Source of the DNA: Moduliflexus sp964602655
GTDB taxonomy: Bacteria > Moduliflexota > Moduliflexia > Moduliflexales > Moduliflexaceae
Assembly (NCBI GenBank): GCA_964602655.1
Contig: CAZRSF010000101.1
Span: 1 to 17,022, forward strand
Direction of reading: 5' to 3'
DNA: 17,022 nt
Shown here: positions 7,111 to 14,146 of the stretch, piece after piece
Layout: every line of letters starts with the position of its first letter
Position numbering within the stretch: the first letter of the stretch is position 1
Program-made: the position numbers and the translations under genes
The notes under the pieces: model-generated
Databases searched by the model: none
Seen by the model: only the letters and a program-made list of their open reading frames with translations
Told to the model about the DNA's origin: nothing

Positions 7111-7214
7111 CCTCGTTCCACGCTCTGCGTGGAATGCCAATGTTCGGACGCTCCGCGTCCTGTTTGCCGCAGAGCGGCGGCCCTTTCTCATTCCACGCGG
7201 AGCGTGGAACGAGG
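7111..7214. repeat. 104-bp compound palindromic repeat (nifE-nifN junction)
   Basis: The ends (7111-7135 and 7190-7214) are a 25-bp inverted repeat with one mismatch, beginning CCTCGTTCCACGC. Two smaller hairpins lie inside: GGACGCTCCGCGTCC (7146-7160) and GCCGCAGAGCGGC (7166-7178). The type resembles 'cgttcccacgctctgcgtgggaatg' repeats known from many environmental bacteria (from memory). The element overlaps the 3' end of nifE and abuts the nifN start. Confidence 0.88.
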
Positions 7215-8588
7215 GGAATTTGTCATCCCCGGCACGCGGCCTTTCGACCGGCGGGGCGAGAGTTTCCAGATCGGGCAGGTGACGCTGGCGTGAACCTCTT
7301 TCGCGAAATTCACCATGCCGACATAGCCCGCGAGCGGCAGCTTGCGCTCATGATTATGGTCGCAAAATCCGATCCCTAATTTATACGCAATCGGACGCTC
7401 TTTCACGCCGCCGATCATCAAATCAATATCCTTTTCCAGCGCGTATTTCGACAATTCCAGCGGGTTGGCGTCGTCCACGATAATCGTGCCCGCGTCGCAC
7501 ATCTCTTCCAACTGCCGGTAATCGTCGGGATTGCCGGTTTGCGAACCGACTAAGGCGATTTCCATGCCGAGATAACGCAGCGCTTTCACTAATGAAAAGG
7601 CTTTGAACGCGCCGCCGACGTAAATCGCAGCTTTTTTGCCGTTCAAATCGTCACGATAGGTTTTCAATTCCGGCGCAATCGCCTGAATTTCGTCCCGCAC
7701 CAACGCCCGCGCCCGTTCCATCAATTCCGGCGCGTCGGGGAAATGTTTCGCCACGTCGTACAACGCGCTCGACATATCTTCCAGCCCAAAATACGAGACG
7801 CGAATGAACGGAATACCGAACGTGTCCTGCATCATTTTCGCCAGCGTGGTCATCGAGCCGGAGCATTGCACCACATTCAGCGCCGCGCCATGCGACCGCC
7901 GAATTTCATCCACGCGCCCGTCGCCGGTCATGACCGACACGACTTGCAGGCCGATGCGCTCGTAATATTCCTTGATCAGCCACGCTTCGCCGCCGATGTT
8001 GAATTCGCCAAGAATGTTGATACTGTGCGGACTGATGCCCTCGGTCGAGCCAGAGCCGATCAACGAGAATAACGCTTCGCACGCGGCGCGATAGCCGTCT
8101 TTTTTCGTCCCTTTGAAACCTTCCGAATGCACCGGAATGACGGGAATCCCTTTTTCCGCTTCAACCCGTTTGCAGACCGCGCCGACATCATCGCCGATGA
8201 CGCCGATAATGCAGGTGGAGTAGATAAACGCGGCGTTCGGATGATAGGTGTCAATCAGGTCGCAAAGAATGTGATAGAGCTTTTTTTCGCCGCCGTAAAT
8301 AATATCGGTTTCGGTCAAATCGGTCGAAAAACTGAGGCGATGCAATTCCGGCCCTGACGAAAGCGCCCCGCGAATATCCCAGGTATAGGCCGCGCAGCCG
8401 GGAGGTCCGTGCACGATATGCAAGGCGTCCGCCACCGGATACAGCACCACGCGCGACCCGCAAAAGACGCAGGCGCGTTGGCTCACCGAGCCTGCCACGC
8501 TATGTTTTTCGCATTGCAGGTCAAAGGGGGCATCCCCTTTTTCATGAATCTGCCTTTGACGTTCTTGTAGGATCGGAATCGCGTTCAT
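7188..8588 (-). CDS. nifE: nitrogenase cofactor scaffold protein NifE
   Basis: NifE is the alpha-like subunit of the NifEN scaffold for FeMo-co maturation. The 466-aa protein has RACVFCG (39-44), HGPPGCAAYTWD (60-71) and STCIIGVIGDD (124-134). These supply the NifEN [4Fe-4S] ligands C40, C65 and C126. C242 in the VVQCSGSMTTL segment matches the position of the cofactor-anchoring cysteine of NifD. An IGGVKERPIAYKLGIGFCDHNHER segment near the C-terminus also fits. I start at the ATG at 8588, because a TTG at 8603 lies inside a palindromic element. The last nine or so residues (about PRSTLRVE) and the stop are read from the 104-bp repeat at 7111-7214, which suggests that insertion of the repeat replaced the original C-terminus. 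Confidence 0.95.
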   Translation of the reverse strand: MNAIPILQERQRQIHEKGDAPFDLQCEKHSVAGSVSQRACVFCGSRVVLYPVADALHIVHGPPGCAAYTWDIRGALSSGPELHRLSFSTDLTETDIIYGGEKKLYHILCDLIDTYHPNAAFIYSTCIIGVIGDDVGAVCKRVEAEKGIPVIPVHSEGFKGTKKDGYRAACEALFSLIGSGSTEGISPHSINILGEFNIGGEAWLIKEYYERIGLQVVSVMTGDGRVDEIRRSHGAALNVVQCSGSMTTLAKMMQDTFGIPFIRVSYFGLEDMSSALYDVAKHFPDAPELMERARALVRDEIQAIAPELKTYRDDLNGKKAAIYVGGAFKAFSLVKALRYLGMEIALVGSQTGNPDDYRQLEEMCDAGTIIVDDANPLELSKYALEKDIDLMIGGVKERPIAYKLGIGFCDHNHERKLPLAGYVGMVNFAKEVHASVTCPIWKLSPRRSKGRVPGMTNSPRSTLRVE

Positions 8589-8601
8589 TGTGTCAAATCT
8601 C

Positions 8602-8634
8602 AACCCTGCCAGGGTTTTAAACCCTGGCAGGGTT
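8602..8634. repeat. 33-bp palindromic element, copy 3 (nifK-nifE junction)
   Basis: AACCCTGCCAGGGTT, spacer TTA, AACCCTGGCAGGGTT. The halves are perfect reverse complements. It lies 10 nt beyond the nifK stop and 13 nt before the nifE ATG. Confidence 0.92.
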
Positions 8635-8644
8635 TTACGTGTAG

Positions 8645-10021
8645 TTACATCACTAATTCCATCGTCACATCGGACGCATCGCGGTCTTTACGTTCCAGCA
8701 GCGCATCCAATATCTTTTCCATCAGGCGAATCGCCCCTTGATAGCCGACTGTCGGGAAATAGCTATGCCCCACGCGGTCGAGAATCGGGAAACCGAATCG
8801 CAGCAATGGAATATCTTCGTCTTTCGCAATATATTTGCAGTAGGTGTTGCCGATCAACAAATCCACTTTTTCGTTTTTGATCCACTGATGCAACAGGAAC
8901 ATGTCGCCTTCGGCTTTGACTTTCACTTCATGCGGCACGTCTTTCGTCAATTCGTTGATGCGCCGTTCGAATTTTTTGCCCGGCGTGCCGGTGACGACAT
9001 AAATCGGCATCATATCCATTGAAACAAGAAACTCGGTCAAGGCGACCAACTGATCCGGATCGCCGACGAGCGCAACTTTTTTGCCGTACAAATACTGGTG
9101 CATGTCGGAAATAATATCCACAAGCTGCCCGCGCTCGACATTCAGCGACTCCGGCACGGCCACGCCCGCGATTTTCCGCAGTGTGTCAATAAAGCGGTCG
9201 GTCGCCAACAAGCCAATCGGAATATCCATGATTTCGCATGGCACGCCGCATTTCGTGTCGAGCGCCCGCGCCGCCGCGCCAGAGGCCAATCGCCCCAACG
9301 CGAGCGTGCCGATGCTGCTGCCGCTCAGTTTCAACTGTTCGACCGTCACGCCACCTTTCGGATACATATTGAATTTGCCGGTCAGCGGCGTGTTCAACAC
9401 GTTCGAGGTGTCCGGGAACATGATGCCTTCGATCCCCATTTCGACGAGAATCCGCCGAATTTCCGCCATGTCCGACGGTTCGACATAGCCCGGAATCACG
9501 TTGACCCGCTTGCTTTTCTTGCCGTTCGATTCCGCGAAATAATCCACCATCGCCTTCGTCATCGTCGAAAAGCCGGTGACGTGCGAGCCGACGTAACTCG
9601 GCGTATTGGCGTGAATGACGTATTTCCCTTTCGGCACTTTGCCTTCGTCAATCGCTTTCGCCGCGATTTGCGGAATGTCGTCGCCGATGGTTTCCGACAA
9701 ACAGGTCGTATGCACCGCGACGATATCCGGATTATAGACGCTGAACATCGTTTCCAGCGCTTGCAGCAAATTCGCCTGCCCGCCGAAGACCGACGAGCCT
9801 TCGGTAAACGAACTGGTCGCCGCCATGACCGGCTCTTTGTAATGCCGGGTCAACATGCTGCGATGATACGAGCAGCAGCCCTGCGAGCCGTGACTGTGCG
9901 GCAGGCAATTGTGAATCCCTAACGCGGCGTACATCGCGCCGACCGGCTGACAGGTCTTCGCCGGGTTGATGGTCAACGCCGAGCGTTCCGCCACTTCTCC
10001 TGTTGTGTGTCGTAGTAACAT
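8645..10021 (-). CDS. nifK: nitrogenase molybdenum-iron protein beta chain
   Basis: NifK pairs with NifD to form the MoFe protein and contributes three P-cluster cysteines. The 458-aa protein is the short type known from Clostridium pasteurianum, lacking the N-terminal extension of the Azotobacter protein. C24 (TCQPVGAMYAALG), C49 (HGSQGC) and C107 (TTCLSETIGDD) match the P-cluster ligands. The ANTPSYVGSHVTGF segment carries the serine next to the P-cluster. The N-terminus fits the family (xxxxxxERSALTINPAKTCQPVG), so the ATG at 10021 is accepted despite no clear Shine-Dalgarno. It follows nifD by 96 nt, a gap that holds copy 4 of the 33-bp element. Confidence 0.97.
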   Translation of the reverse strand: MLLRHTTGEVAERSALTINPAKTCQPVGAMYAALGIHNCLPHSHGSQGCCSYHRSMLTRHYKEPVMAATSSFTEGSSVFGGQANLLQALETMFSVYNPDIVAVHTTCLSETIGDDIPQIAAKAIDEGKVPKGKYVIHANTPSYVGSHVTGFSTMTKAMVDYFAESNGKKSKRVNVIPGYVEPSDMAEIRRILVEMGIEGIMFPDTSNVLNTPLTGKFNMYPKGGVTVEQLKLSGSSIGTLALGRLASGAAARALDTKCGVPCEIMDIPIGLLATDRFIDTLRKIAGVAVPESLNVERGQLVDIISDMHQYLYGKKVALVGDPDQLVALTEFLVSMDMMPIYVVTGTPGKKFERRINELTKDVPHEVKVKAEGDMFLLHQWIKNEKVDLLIGNTYCKYIAKDEDIPLLRFGFPILDRVGHSYFPTVGYQGAIRLMEKILDALLERKDRDASDVTMELVM

Positions 10022-10047
10022 TATTTTCGCGCTGATTGGGCTGATCC

Positions 10048-10080
10048 AACCCTGCCAGGGTTCGAAACCCTGGCAGGGTT
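10048..10080. repeat. 33-bp palindromic element, copy 4 (nifD-nifK junction)
   Basis: AACCCTGCCAGGGTT, spacer CGA, AACCCTGGCAGGGTT, with perfect 15-bp arms. It is identical over all 33 bp to the copy at 11826-11858. It sits between the nifD stop (10118) and the nifK start (10021). Confidence 0.93.
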
Positions 10081-10117
10081 ATTATACAAATCCGCCGCAT
10101 CAGCCTCCTATGTTCAT

Positions 10118-11782
10118 TTATTCCCACGCATACGTTGCGCTGAGTTCCGGTTCTTTTTGCCAGGGCGATTTGACGTAGCCCCAGATTTTACTGTTTACCA
10201 TGCGGTCAATATCCTGGTAGAAGTTGATCGCGCCTGCGAAACCAGCATACGGCCCGCCGTAATCGTAGCTGTGCAACTGTTTCAGCGGAACGCCGCTTTT
10301 CTGAATGACATATTTTTCTTTGATCCCGGCGCACAGGATGTCCGGTTTATACAGTTCGATCAGTTTTTCGCTTTCGTAGTGGCTGATGTCGTCAATGACC
10401 AACGCCTTGTCTTCCATGTCCGGCATCATCCCTTCGTAATCCTTGAACTCGAAACCCTGCGCTTTCAATGCGGCCAGTTCTTCGGCGGATTTGCGCGGAC
10501 GATAGCGCGTCGCATCCGGCTCGACATCCAGTTCTTCGATATTCCGACTGTCGGAATCCACCTTGATCGAGGGCAGCACGCGGCGGCCTTCGTAATCGTC
10601 GCGATGCGCGAATTCATATCCGGCGGCAATGGTTTTCATGCCGAGTTCCGTGAACAATTCCTGATAATGATGCGCCCGCGAGCCGCCGACGAATAACATG
10701 GCGGTTTTGCCCTGCGTGCGAGGCCGAATCGCTTCCTGCGCGACTATCACTGGAATCATCTCCTCGGTAATCACCTGTTCCACGCGGTCTTTCAGTTCCT
10801 GATCGCCATAGTATTCGGCAATTTTGCGCAACGATTTCGCCGTCGCTTCCGCGCCGATGAAATTGACCTTAATCCACGGAATGCCGTATTTTGTCTCCAT
10901 CATTTCAGCCACGTAGTTAATCGAACGGTGGCACATAATCATGTTCAAATCGGCGGTATGCGCATTCGCAAACGTGTCCACGCTGGAATTACCGCTGAAT
11001 GTCGCGACCAGCGTGATGCCGCATTTTTCGAACAGCTTTTCAATCACAAACGCATCGCCGCCGATATTGTATTCGCCGAGCAGATTCACGCGATACTTGC
11101 CGCCGCCTTTGATCGTGTCGTCCTGCCCGATAAGATGGGTAAACAGCCCGTTGTTGGCGATATGATGCCCCGCTGACTGGCTGACCCCTTTGTAGCCTTC
11201 GCAACTGAACCCGAAGACGTTGATGCCGAGTTTTTCTTTCATCTCGCGGGTGACAGAATGCACGTCGTCGCCGATCAGCCCGACCGGGCAGGTGGCGAAC
11301 ACCGCGATGGCTTTTGGTTTGAAAATGTCGTAGGCTTCCTGAATCGCCTGGCGCAGCTTCTTTTCGCCGCCGAAAATGACCTGTTCTTCCTGCATATCGG
11401 TGGAAAAACAGTAAGTCATAAAATTCTGTTTATCTTCACTCACGTCGGGATCGGTTTGATTGCGGCGCGTCAACCAACTATAAAAGCCGCAGCCGATTGG
11501 CCCGTGCGTAATATTGATAATGTCCCGCGTCGGCCCCAACACAACGCCCTTACAACCCGCATACGTACAGCCGCGCTGCGTGATGATGCCCGGCGACGTT
11601 CTGACGTTCGCCTGCACTTCCGGGACTTCGTTCTTTTCATCTATTGAATTGACGACAATCTGTTTCGCCCGTTTGCGAGCTAACTTTGTCGGGTATTTCG
11701 CCACTAATTCTTTTTTGGCATGTTCCGGATCGATGGCGATCTGTTCCATTTCGACCTCAATTGTTTCTATCATCGCTCCCAT
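10118..11782 (-). CDS. nifD: nitrogenase molybdenum-iron protein alpha chain
   Basis: This is the catalytic subunit that holds FeMo-co and reduces N2. In the 554-aa protein the P-cluster cysteines are C72, C98 and C165. FeMo-co is bound by C284 (MCHRSINY) and H504 (QLHSYDYGG). The active-site residues equivalent to Azotobacter V70, R96, Q191 and H195 are V80, R106, Q202 and H206. A segment at about 395-455 is the roughly 50-residue insertion typical of Clostridium-type NifD. GAGAGGTG lies about 8 nt before the ATG at 11782. The residues and the absence of an anfG/vnfG gene argue for a molybdenum enzyme. It follows nifI2 by about 100 nt. Confidence 0.98.
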   Translation of the reverse strand: MGAMIETIEVEMEQIAIDPEHAKKELVAKYPTKLARKRAKQIVVNSIDEKNEVPEVQANVRTSPGIITQRGCTYAGCKGVVLGPTRDIINITHGPIGCGFYSWLTRRNQTDPDVSEDKQNFMTYCFSTDMQEEQVIFGGEKKLRQAIQEAYDIFKPKAIAVFATCPVGLIGDDVHSVTREMKEKLGINVFGFSCEGYKGVSQSAGHHIANNGLFTHLIGQDDTIKGGGKYRVNLLGEYNIGGDAFVIEKLFEKCGITLVATFSGNSSVDTFANAHTADLNMIMCHRSINYVAEMMETKYGIPWIKVNFIGAEATAKSLRKIAEYYGDQELKDRVEQVITEEMIPVIVAQEAIRPRTQGKTAMLFVGGSRAHHYQELFTELGMKTIAAGYEFAHRDDYEGRRVLPSIKVDSDSRNIEELDVEPDATRYRPRKSAEELAALKAQGFEFKDYEGMMPDMEDKALVIDDISHYESEKLIELYKPDILCAGIKEKYVIQKSGVPLKQLHSYDYGGPYAGFAGAINFYQDIDRMVNSKIWGYVKSPWQKEPELSATYAWE

Positions 11783-11825
11783 GAATTTTTCACCTCTCGA
11801 ATGCCGTGATCATTATGTGCGATTC

Positions 11826-11858
11826 AACCCTGCCAGGGTTCGAAACCCTGGCAGGGTT
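11826..11858. repeat. 33-bp palindromic element, copy 5 (nifI2-nifD junction)
   Basis: AACCCTGCCAGGGTT, spacer CGA, AACCCTGGCAGGGTT, identical to copy 4. It lies 28 nt beyond the nifI2 stop and about 44 nt before the nifD start. Confidence 0.93.
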
Positions 11859-11886
11859 CTTATCACTTCGCACATAACCCGCAGCA

Positions 11887-12267
11887 TCAGCCTTCATCCA
11901 GAACTTCATCCCCGGATTCTCCGGTTCTGATACGAATTGCATCGAGCGTCGGCATGACAAAAATCTTGCCATCGCCTGCCTTGCCTGTTTGATTGACTTT
12001 TATAATCGTCTTGACCACTTTTTCGACTAATTTATCAGGAACGACCGTCAACAGCATCCGCTTGGGGATGAGCCGGTGACTTTGCCCCAATTGAGCGATG
12101 GCTTCTTCATAGCCCTTTTCCGCGCCTTCCAGCACCTTGAAATCCACCAGCCCTTTGCCTCTGCCGAGCGCATCTTTGGCAGTCATCGAAGGGATGCCGG
12201 CGTCGGCTAACGCGCGTTTGGTTTTATTCATCATGTTCATGCGGAGAACTGCGACAATCTCTTTCAT
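11887..12267 (-). CDS. nifI2: nitrogen-regulatory PII-like protein NifI2
   Basis: NifI2 is a PII-family regulator that, with NifI1, binds NifDK and switches nitrogenase off in response to ammonium through 2-oxoglutarate and nucleotide sensing (known from methanogenic archaea). The 126-aa protein has the PII start KEIVAVLRMNMMNKTKRALADAGI, a T-loop region (about 33-70) and the KAGDGKIFVMPTLDAIRIRTGE segment (about 96-117) typical of PII. Its ATG overlaps the nifI1 stop by 4 bp (ATGA), so the two are translationally coupled. This is the only junction of the nif run without an inverted-repeat element. Confidence 0.93.
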   Translation of the reverse strand: MKEIVAVLRMNMMNKTKRALADAGIPSMTAKDALGRGKGLVDFKVLEGAEKGYEEAIAQLGQSHRLIPKRMLLTVVPDKLVEKVVKTIIKVNQTGKAGDGKIFVMPTLDAIRIRTGESGDEVLDEG

Positions 12268-12626
12268 ACCGTCACCTTTTCAGTTGTGCCATCAGCGTTT
12301 TCTTTGATGCCCGAACTGATGGTGTACATCTCTTCAACGGGTGTCACAAAAATTTTCCCATCGCCGAATGCGCCTTTATCGCTTGTTCTGGCGGCCTTCA
12401 TGATGGTTTTGATCACAAAATCTTTATCTTTATCTTCCACTGCGGTCAGCAGCAGTTCTTTCGGAATTTCATCATACGTAATATCGCCGATTTTAATGCC
12501 GCGCTGCTTGCCGCGCCCGACCACCGCCATTTTTGTCACAGCCGGGAAGCCCGCTTCCATCAGCGCTGCCAACACGTCGTCAACCTTTTCAGGCCGAACA
12601 ATCGAACGAATCATCACCAATCCCAT
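12264..12626 (-). CDS. nifI1: nitrogen-regulatory PII-like protein NifI1
   Basis: NifI1 partners NifI2 in post-translational control of nitrogenase. The 120-aa protein begins with GLVMIRSIVRPEKVDDVLAAL, has the T-loop motif VVGRGKQRGI (about 35-44) and ends with DGKIFVTPVEEMYTISSGI (about 93-111), all PII hallmarks. AAGGAG lies 8 nt before the ATG at 12626. An internal ATG (MIRSIV, codon 5) is an alternative but has no better signal. The gene lies between nifH and nifD, as in anaerobic bacteria and methanogens. The twin-hairpin element at 12659-12712 lies upstream of it. Confidence 0.93.
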   Translation of the reverse strand: MGLVMIRSIVRPEKVDDVLAALMEAGFPAVTKMAVVGRGKQRGIKIGDITYDEIPKELLLTAVEDKDKDFVIKTIMKAARTSDKGAFGDGKIFVTPVEEMYTISSGIKENADGTTEKVTV

Positions 12627-12658
12627 AATACAATCTCCTTTTTTCCTGTCGTCGCGTA

Positions 12659-12712
12659 TGTAGAACGAAATTCTTTTTCGTTCGAGCGTCGAAATTTCAT
12701 TTCGACGTACAT
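12659..12712. repeat. twin-hairpin repeat between nifH and nifI1, copy 1
   Basis: Two adjacent hairpins: GAACGAAA / TTTCGTTC (12663-12683) and GTCGAAAT / ATTTCGAC (12688-12706). The unit starts TGTA and ends GTACAT. It matches the architecture and end sequences of 14020-14072. It lies 3 nt beyond the nifH stop codon and would form two stem-loops in the nifH-nifI1 intergenic RNA. Confidence 0.8.
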
Positions 12713-12714
12713 GC

Positions 12715-13539
12715 TTAGTTCATAATGCCGTGTTCCATCAATAATGCTTCTAACTCTTCGATTTTTAACGGTTTCGGAATGACAAACATGTCATTGTGAT
12801 CGATCTTGCTCGCTAATGCCCGATATTCGTCCGCCTGCACATGATCCGGCGCGTAATCAATGACGGTCTTCCGGTTGATTTCGGCTTTCTGCACCATGTT
12901 ATCGCGCGGCACGAAATGAATCATCTGCGTTCCAAGCTTTTTGGCGAGCGCGAGAATCATCTGCTCTTCGTTATCCACTTTGCGGCTGTTGCAAATCAGC
13001 CCGCCGAGCCGCACGCCGCCCGCTTCCGCGAATTTCAAAATCCCTTTGCAGATGTTATTGGCCGCGTACATCGCCATCATTTCGCCCGACACGACGATAT
13101 AAATTTCCTGCGCTTTCCCTTCGCGAATCGGCATGGCGAACCCGCCGCACACCACGTCGCCGAGCACGTCGTAGAAGGCGTAATCAAGCTTTTCGTCCTC
13201 ATCGTATGCGCCCAACTGTTCCAACATGTTGATCGAAGTGATAATGCCGCGCCCGGCGCAGCCGACGCCCGGTTCCGGCCCGCCTGATTCCACGCAGACC
13301 GTCCCTTTGAATCCGAATTTCCGAATATCCTCCAAATCCAGGTCTTCCCCTTCGCTGCGTAATGTATCCAGAACGGTGTCCTGCGACAAACCGCCTAACA
13401 AGAGCCGGGTCGAATCCGCTTTCGGATCGCAGCCGACGACCATGACTTTTTTCCCCATTTCCGCCAATCCGGCGACAGTGTTCTGTGTGGTGGTTGATTT
13501 CCCGATTCCGCCTTTTCCGTAAATTGCGACTTTTCTCAT
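12715..13539 (-). CDS. nifH: nitrogenase iron protein (dinitrogenase reductase)
   Basis: NifH is the ATP-dependent Fe protein that reduces NifDK, and it also acts in FeMo-co maturation. The 274-aa protein has the P-loop GKGGIGKS (8-15), switch and DPKADSTR motifs, the [4Fe-4S] ligands C94 (GVGCAGRG) and C131 (DVVCGGF), and R97, the arginine next to the first ligand that is ADP-ribosylated in organisms with DraT. Sequence features such as CVESGGPEPGVGCAGRGIITSINMLEQLGAY fit the anaerobe-rich cluster III. GGGAG lies 8 nt before the ATG. It is the first gene of the operon, with a sigma-54-like element upstream. Confidence 0.98.
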   Translation of the reverse strand: MRKVAIYGKGGIGKSTTTQNTVAGLAEMGKKVMVVGCDPKADSTRLLLGGLSQDTVLDTLRSEGEDLDLEDIRKFGFKGTVCVESGGPEPGVGCAGRGIITSINMLEQLGAYDEDEKLDYAFYDVLGDVVCGGFAMPIREGKAQEIYIVVSGEMMAMYAANNICKGILKFAEAGGVRLGGLICNSRKVDNEEQMILALAKKLGTQMIHFVPRDNMVQKAEINRKTVIDYAPDHVQADEYRALASKIDHNDMFVIPKPLKIEELEALLMEHGIMN

Positions 13540-13620
13540 TCGATATTCTCCCTTTATCCGTTAAATACTCATCTTTCTTTCACGTTTTATTTATAATTCA
13601 CTGACGACGTTTCTTTATAA

Positions 13621-13636
13621 TGCGAGAGCCATGCCA
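13621..13636 (-). promoter_or_regulatory. candidate sigma-54 (RpoN) promoter of nifH
   Basis: On the minus strand the 16-mer TGGCATGGCTCTCGCA matches the -24/-12 consensus TGGCAYG-N4-TTGCW in spacing and in all positions but one (C for the second T of TTGC). GG and GC are at the required distance. A start about 12 nt downstream would give a leader of roughly 70 nt to the nifH ATG. I saw no TGT-N10-ACA NifA enhancer between 13540 and 13900, so the activator, if this promoter is real, is unclear. Confidence 0.6.
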
Positions 13637-13639
13637 ACA

Positions 13640-14019
13640 TGATGCGACAGAAAGCGTTTCATTCATATCCTCATAAGTAACACTTTATTTTACAAAATCT
13701 TACAATAATATGATAATTTTATAGCGCATACCGAAGAGGCGATACGTATAGTTCTTTATATTATTAAATAACATTTATGTATCATAAAATCATGAATATT
13801 TCATTTTTGTCATTATTATTATAAGAATAACAATTTTGAAAATATTAACAATGTCAGAGATGAAACCGCCTTGAAAGAGGAATGAAGACGCGGCATCTTC
13901 GCAACATACGCTGATGAATGACACACCAGACGGACTCATTTGAAATATCGCGTTGCCGAGGAGAGACGAGAATGGCAGGAAGGGGAACGCTTTTCGTGAC
14001 ATTTATGTAATAACCTCAA
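13640..14019. other. AT-rich nifH upstream region, no gene seen
   Basis: About 380 bp between the nifH promoter region and the twin-hairpin repeat. 13680-13850 is strongly AT-rich. The open frame at 13790-14002 on the minus strand has no ribosome binding site and no recognisable domain, and is judged chance. It probably holds upstream regulatory sequence for nifH. The 11-bp word GGGAACGCTTT (13983-13993) recurs as its reverse complement at 14072-14082, flanking the repeat. Confidence 0.4.
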
Positions 14020-14072
14020 TGTAGGGCGAAACTGTTGCTTCGCCCTCGTCGAAACAACAGTTTCGACGTACA
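14020..14072. repeat. twin-hairpin repeat, copy 2 (upstream of the plus-strand pair)
   Basis: GGGCGAA / TTCGCCC (14024-14045) and GTCGAAAC / GTTTCGAC (14048-14067), starting TGTA and ending GTACA. It has the same layout as 12659-12712. It lies about 75 bp upstream of the membrane-protein gene and about 480 bp upstream of the nifH start. Confidence 0.8.
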
Positions 14073-14146
14073 AAGCGTTCCCGCGAGATTCTGCTTGACA
14101 AAAGGCCGCAGGCATCGGAATCTCAGACATTGAAGAAGGAGGAATT

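Noticed and set aside
8588..8603. TTG start for nifE at 8603
   Set aside because: It lies inside the 33-bp palindrome, whereas the ATG at 8588 gives a normal NifE N-terminus.
9098..9922. Plus-strand open frame of 274 codons over nifK
   Set aside because: It is antisense to nifK with no recognisable domain. It arises from codon-position bias of the real gene.
10118..11782. Alternative nitrogenase (vanadium or iron-only)
   Set aside because: NifD has the Mo-type active-site residues and the Clostridium-type insertion, NifK is the standard short form, and no anfG/vnfG delta-subunit gene lies between nifD and nifK.
3981..11858. CRISPR array from repeated 33-bp sequences
   Set aside because: The copies are separated by genes of 1-4.5 kb rather than by uniform short spacers, and no cas genes are visible.
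13540..13900. NifA enhancer (TGT-N10-ACA) upstream of nifH
   Set aside because: Each TGT in the region was checked by eye, and none has ACA at the required distance.
13790..14002. Small minus-strand open frame upstream of nifH
   Set aside because: There is no Shine-Dalgarno, no domain and low-complexity AT-rich content. It is treated as non-coding upstream sequence.
14095..14126. Sigma-70 promoter before the membrane-protein gene
   Set aside because: TTGACA is a perfect -35, but no acceptable -10 occurs 16-18 nt downstream (GAATCT at best).
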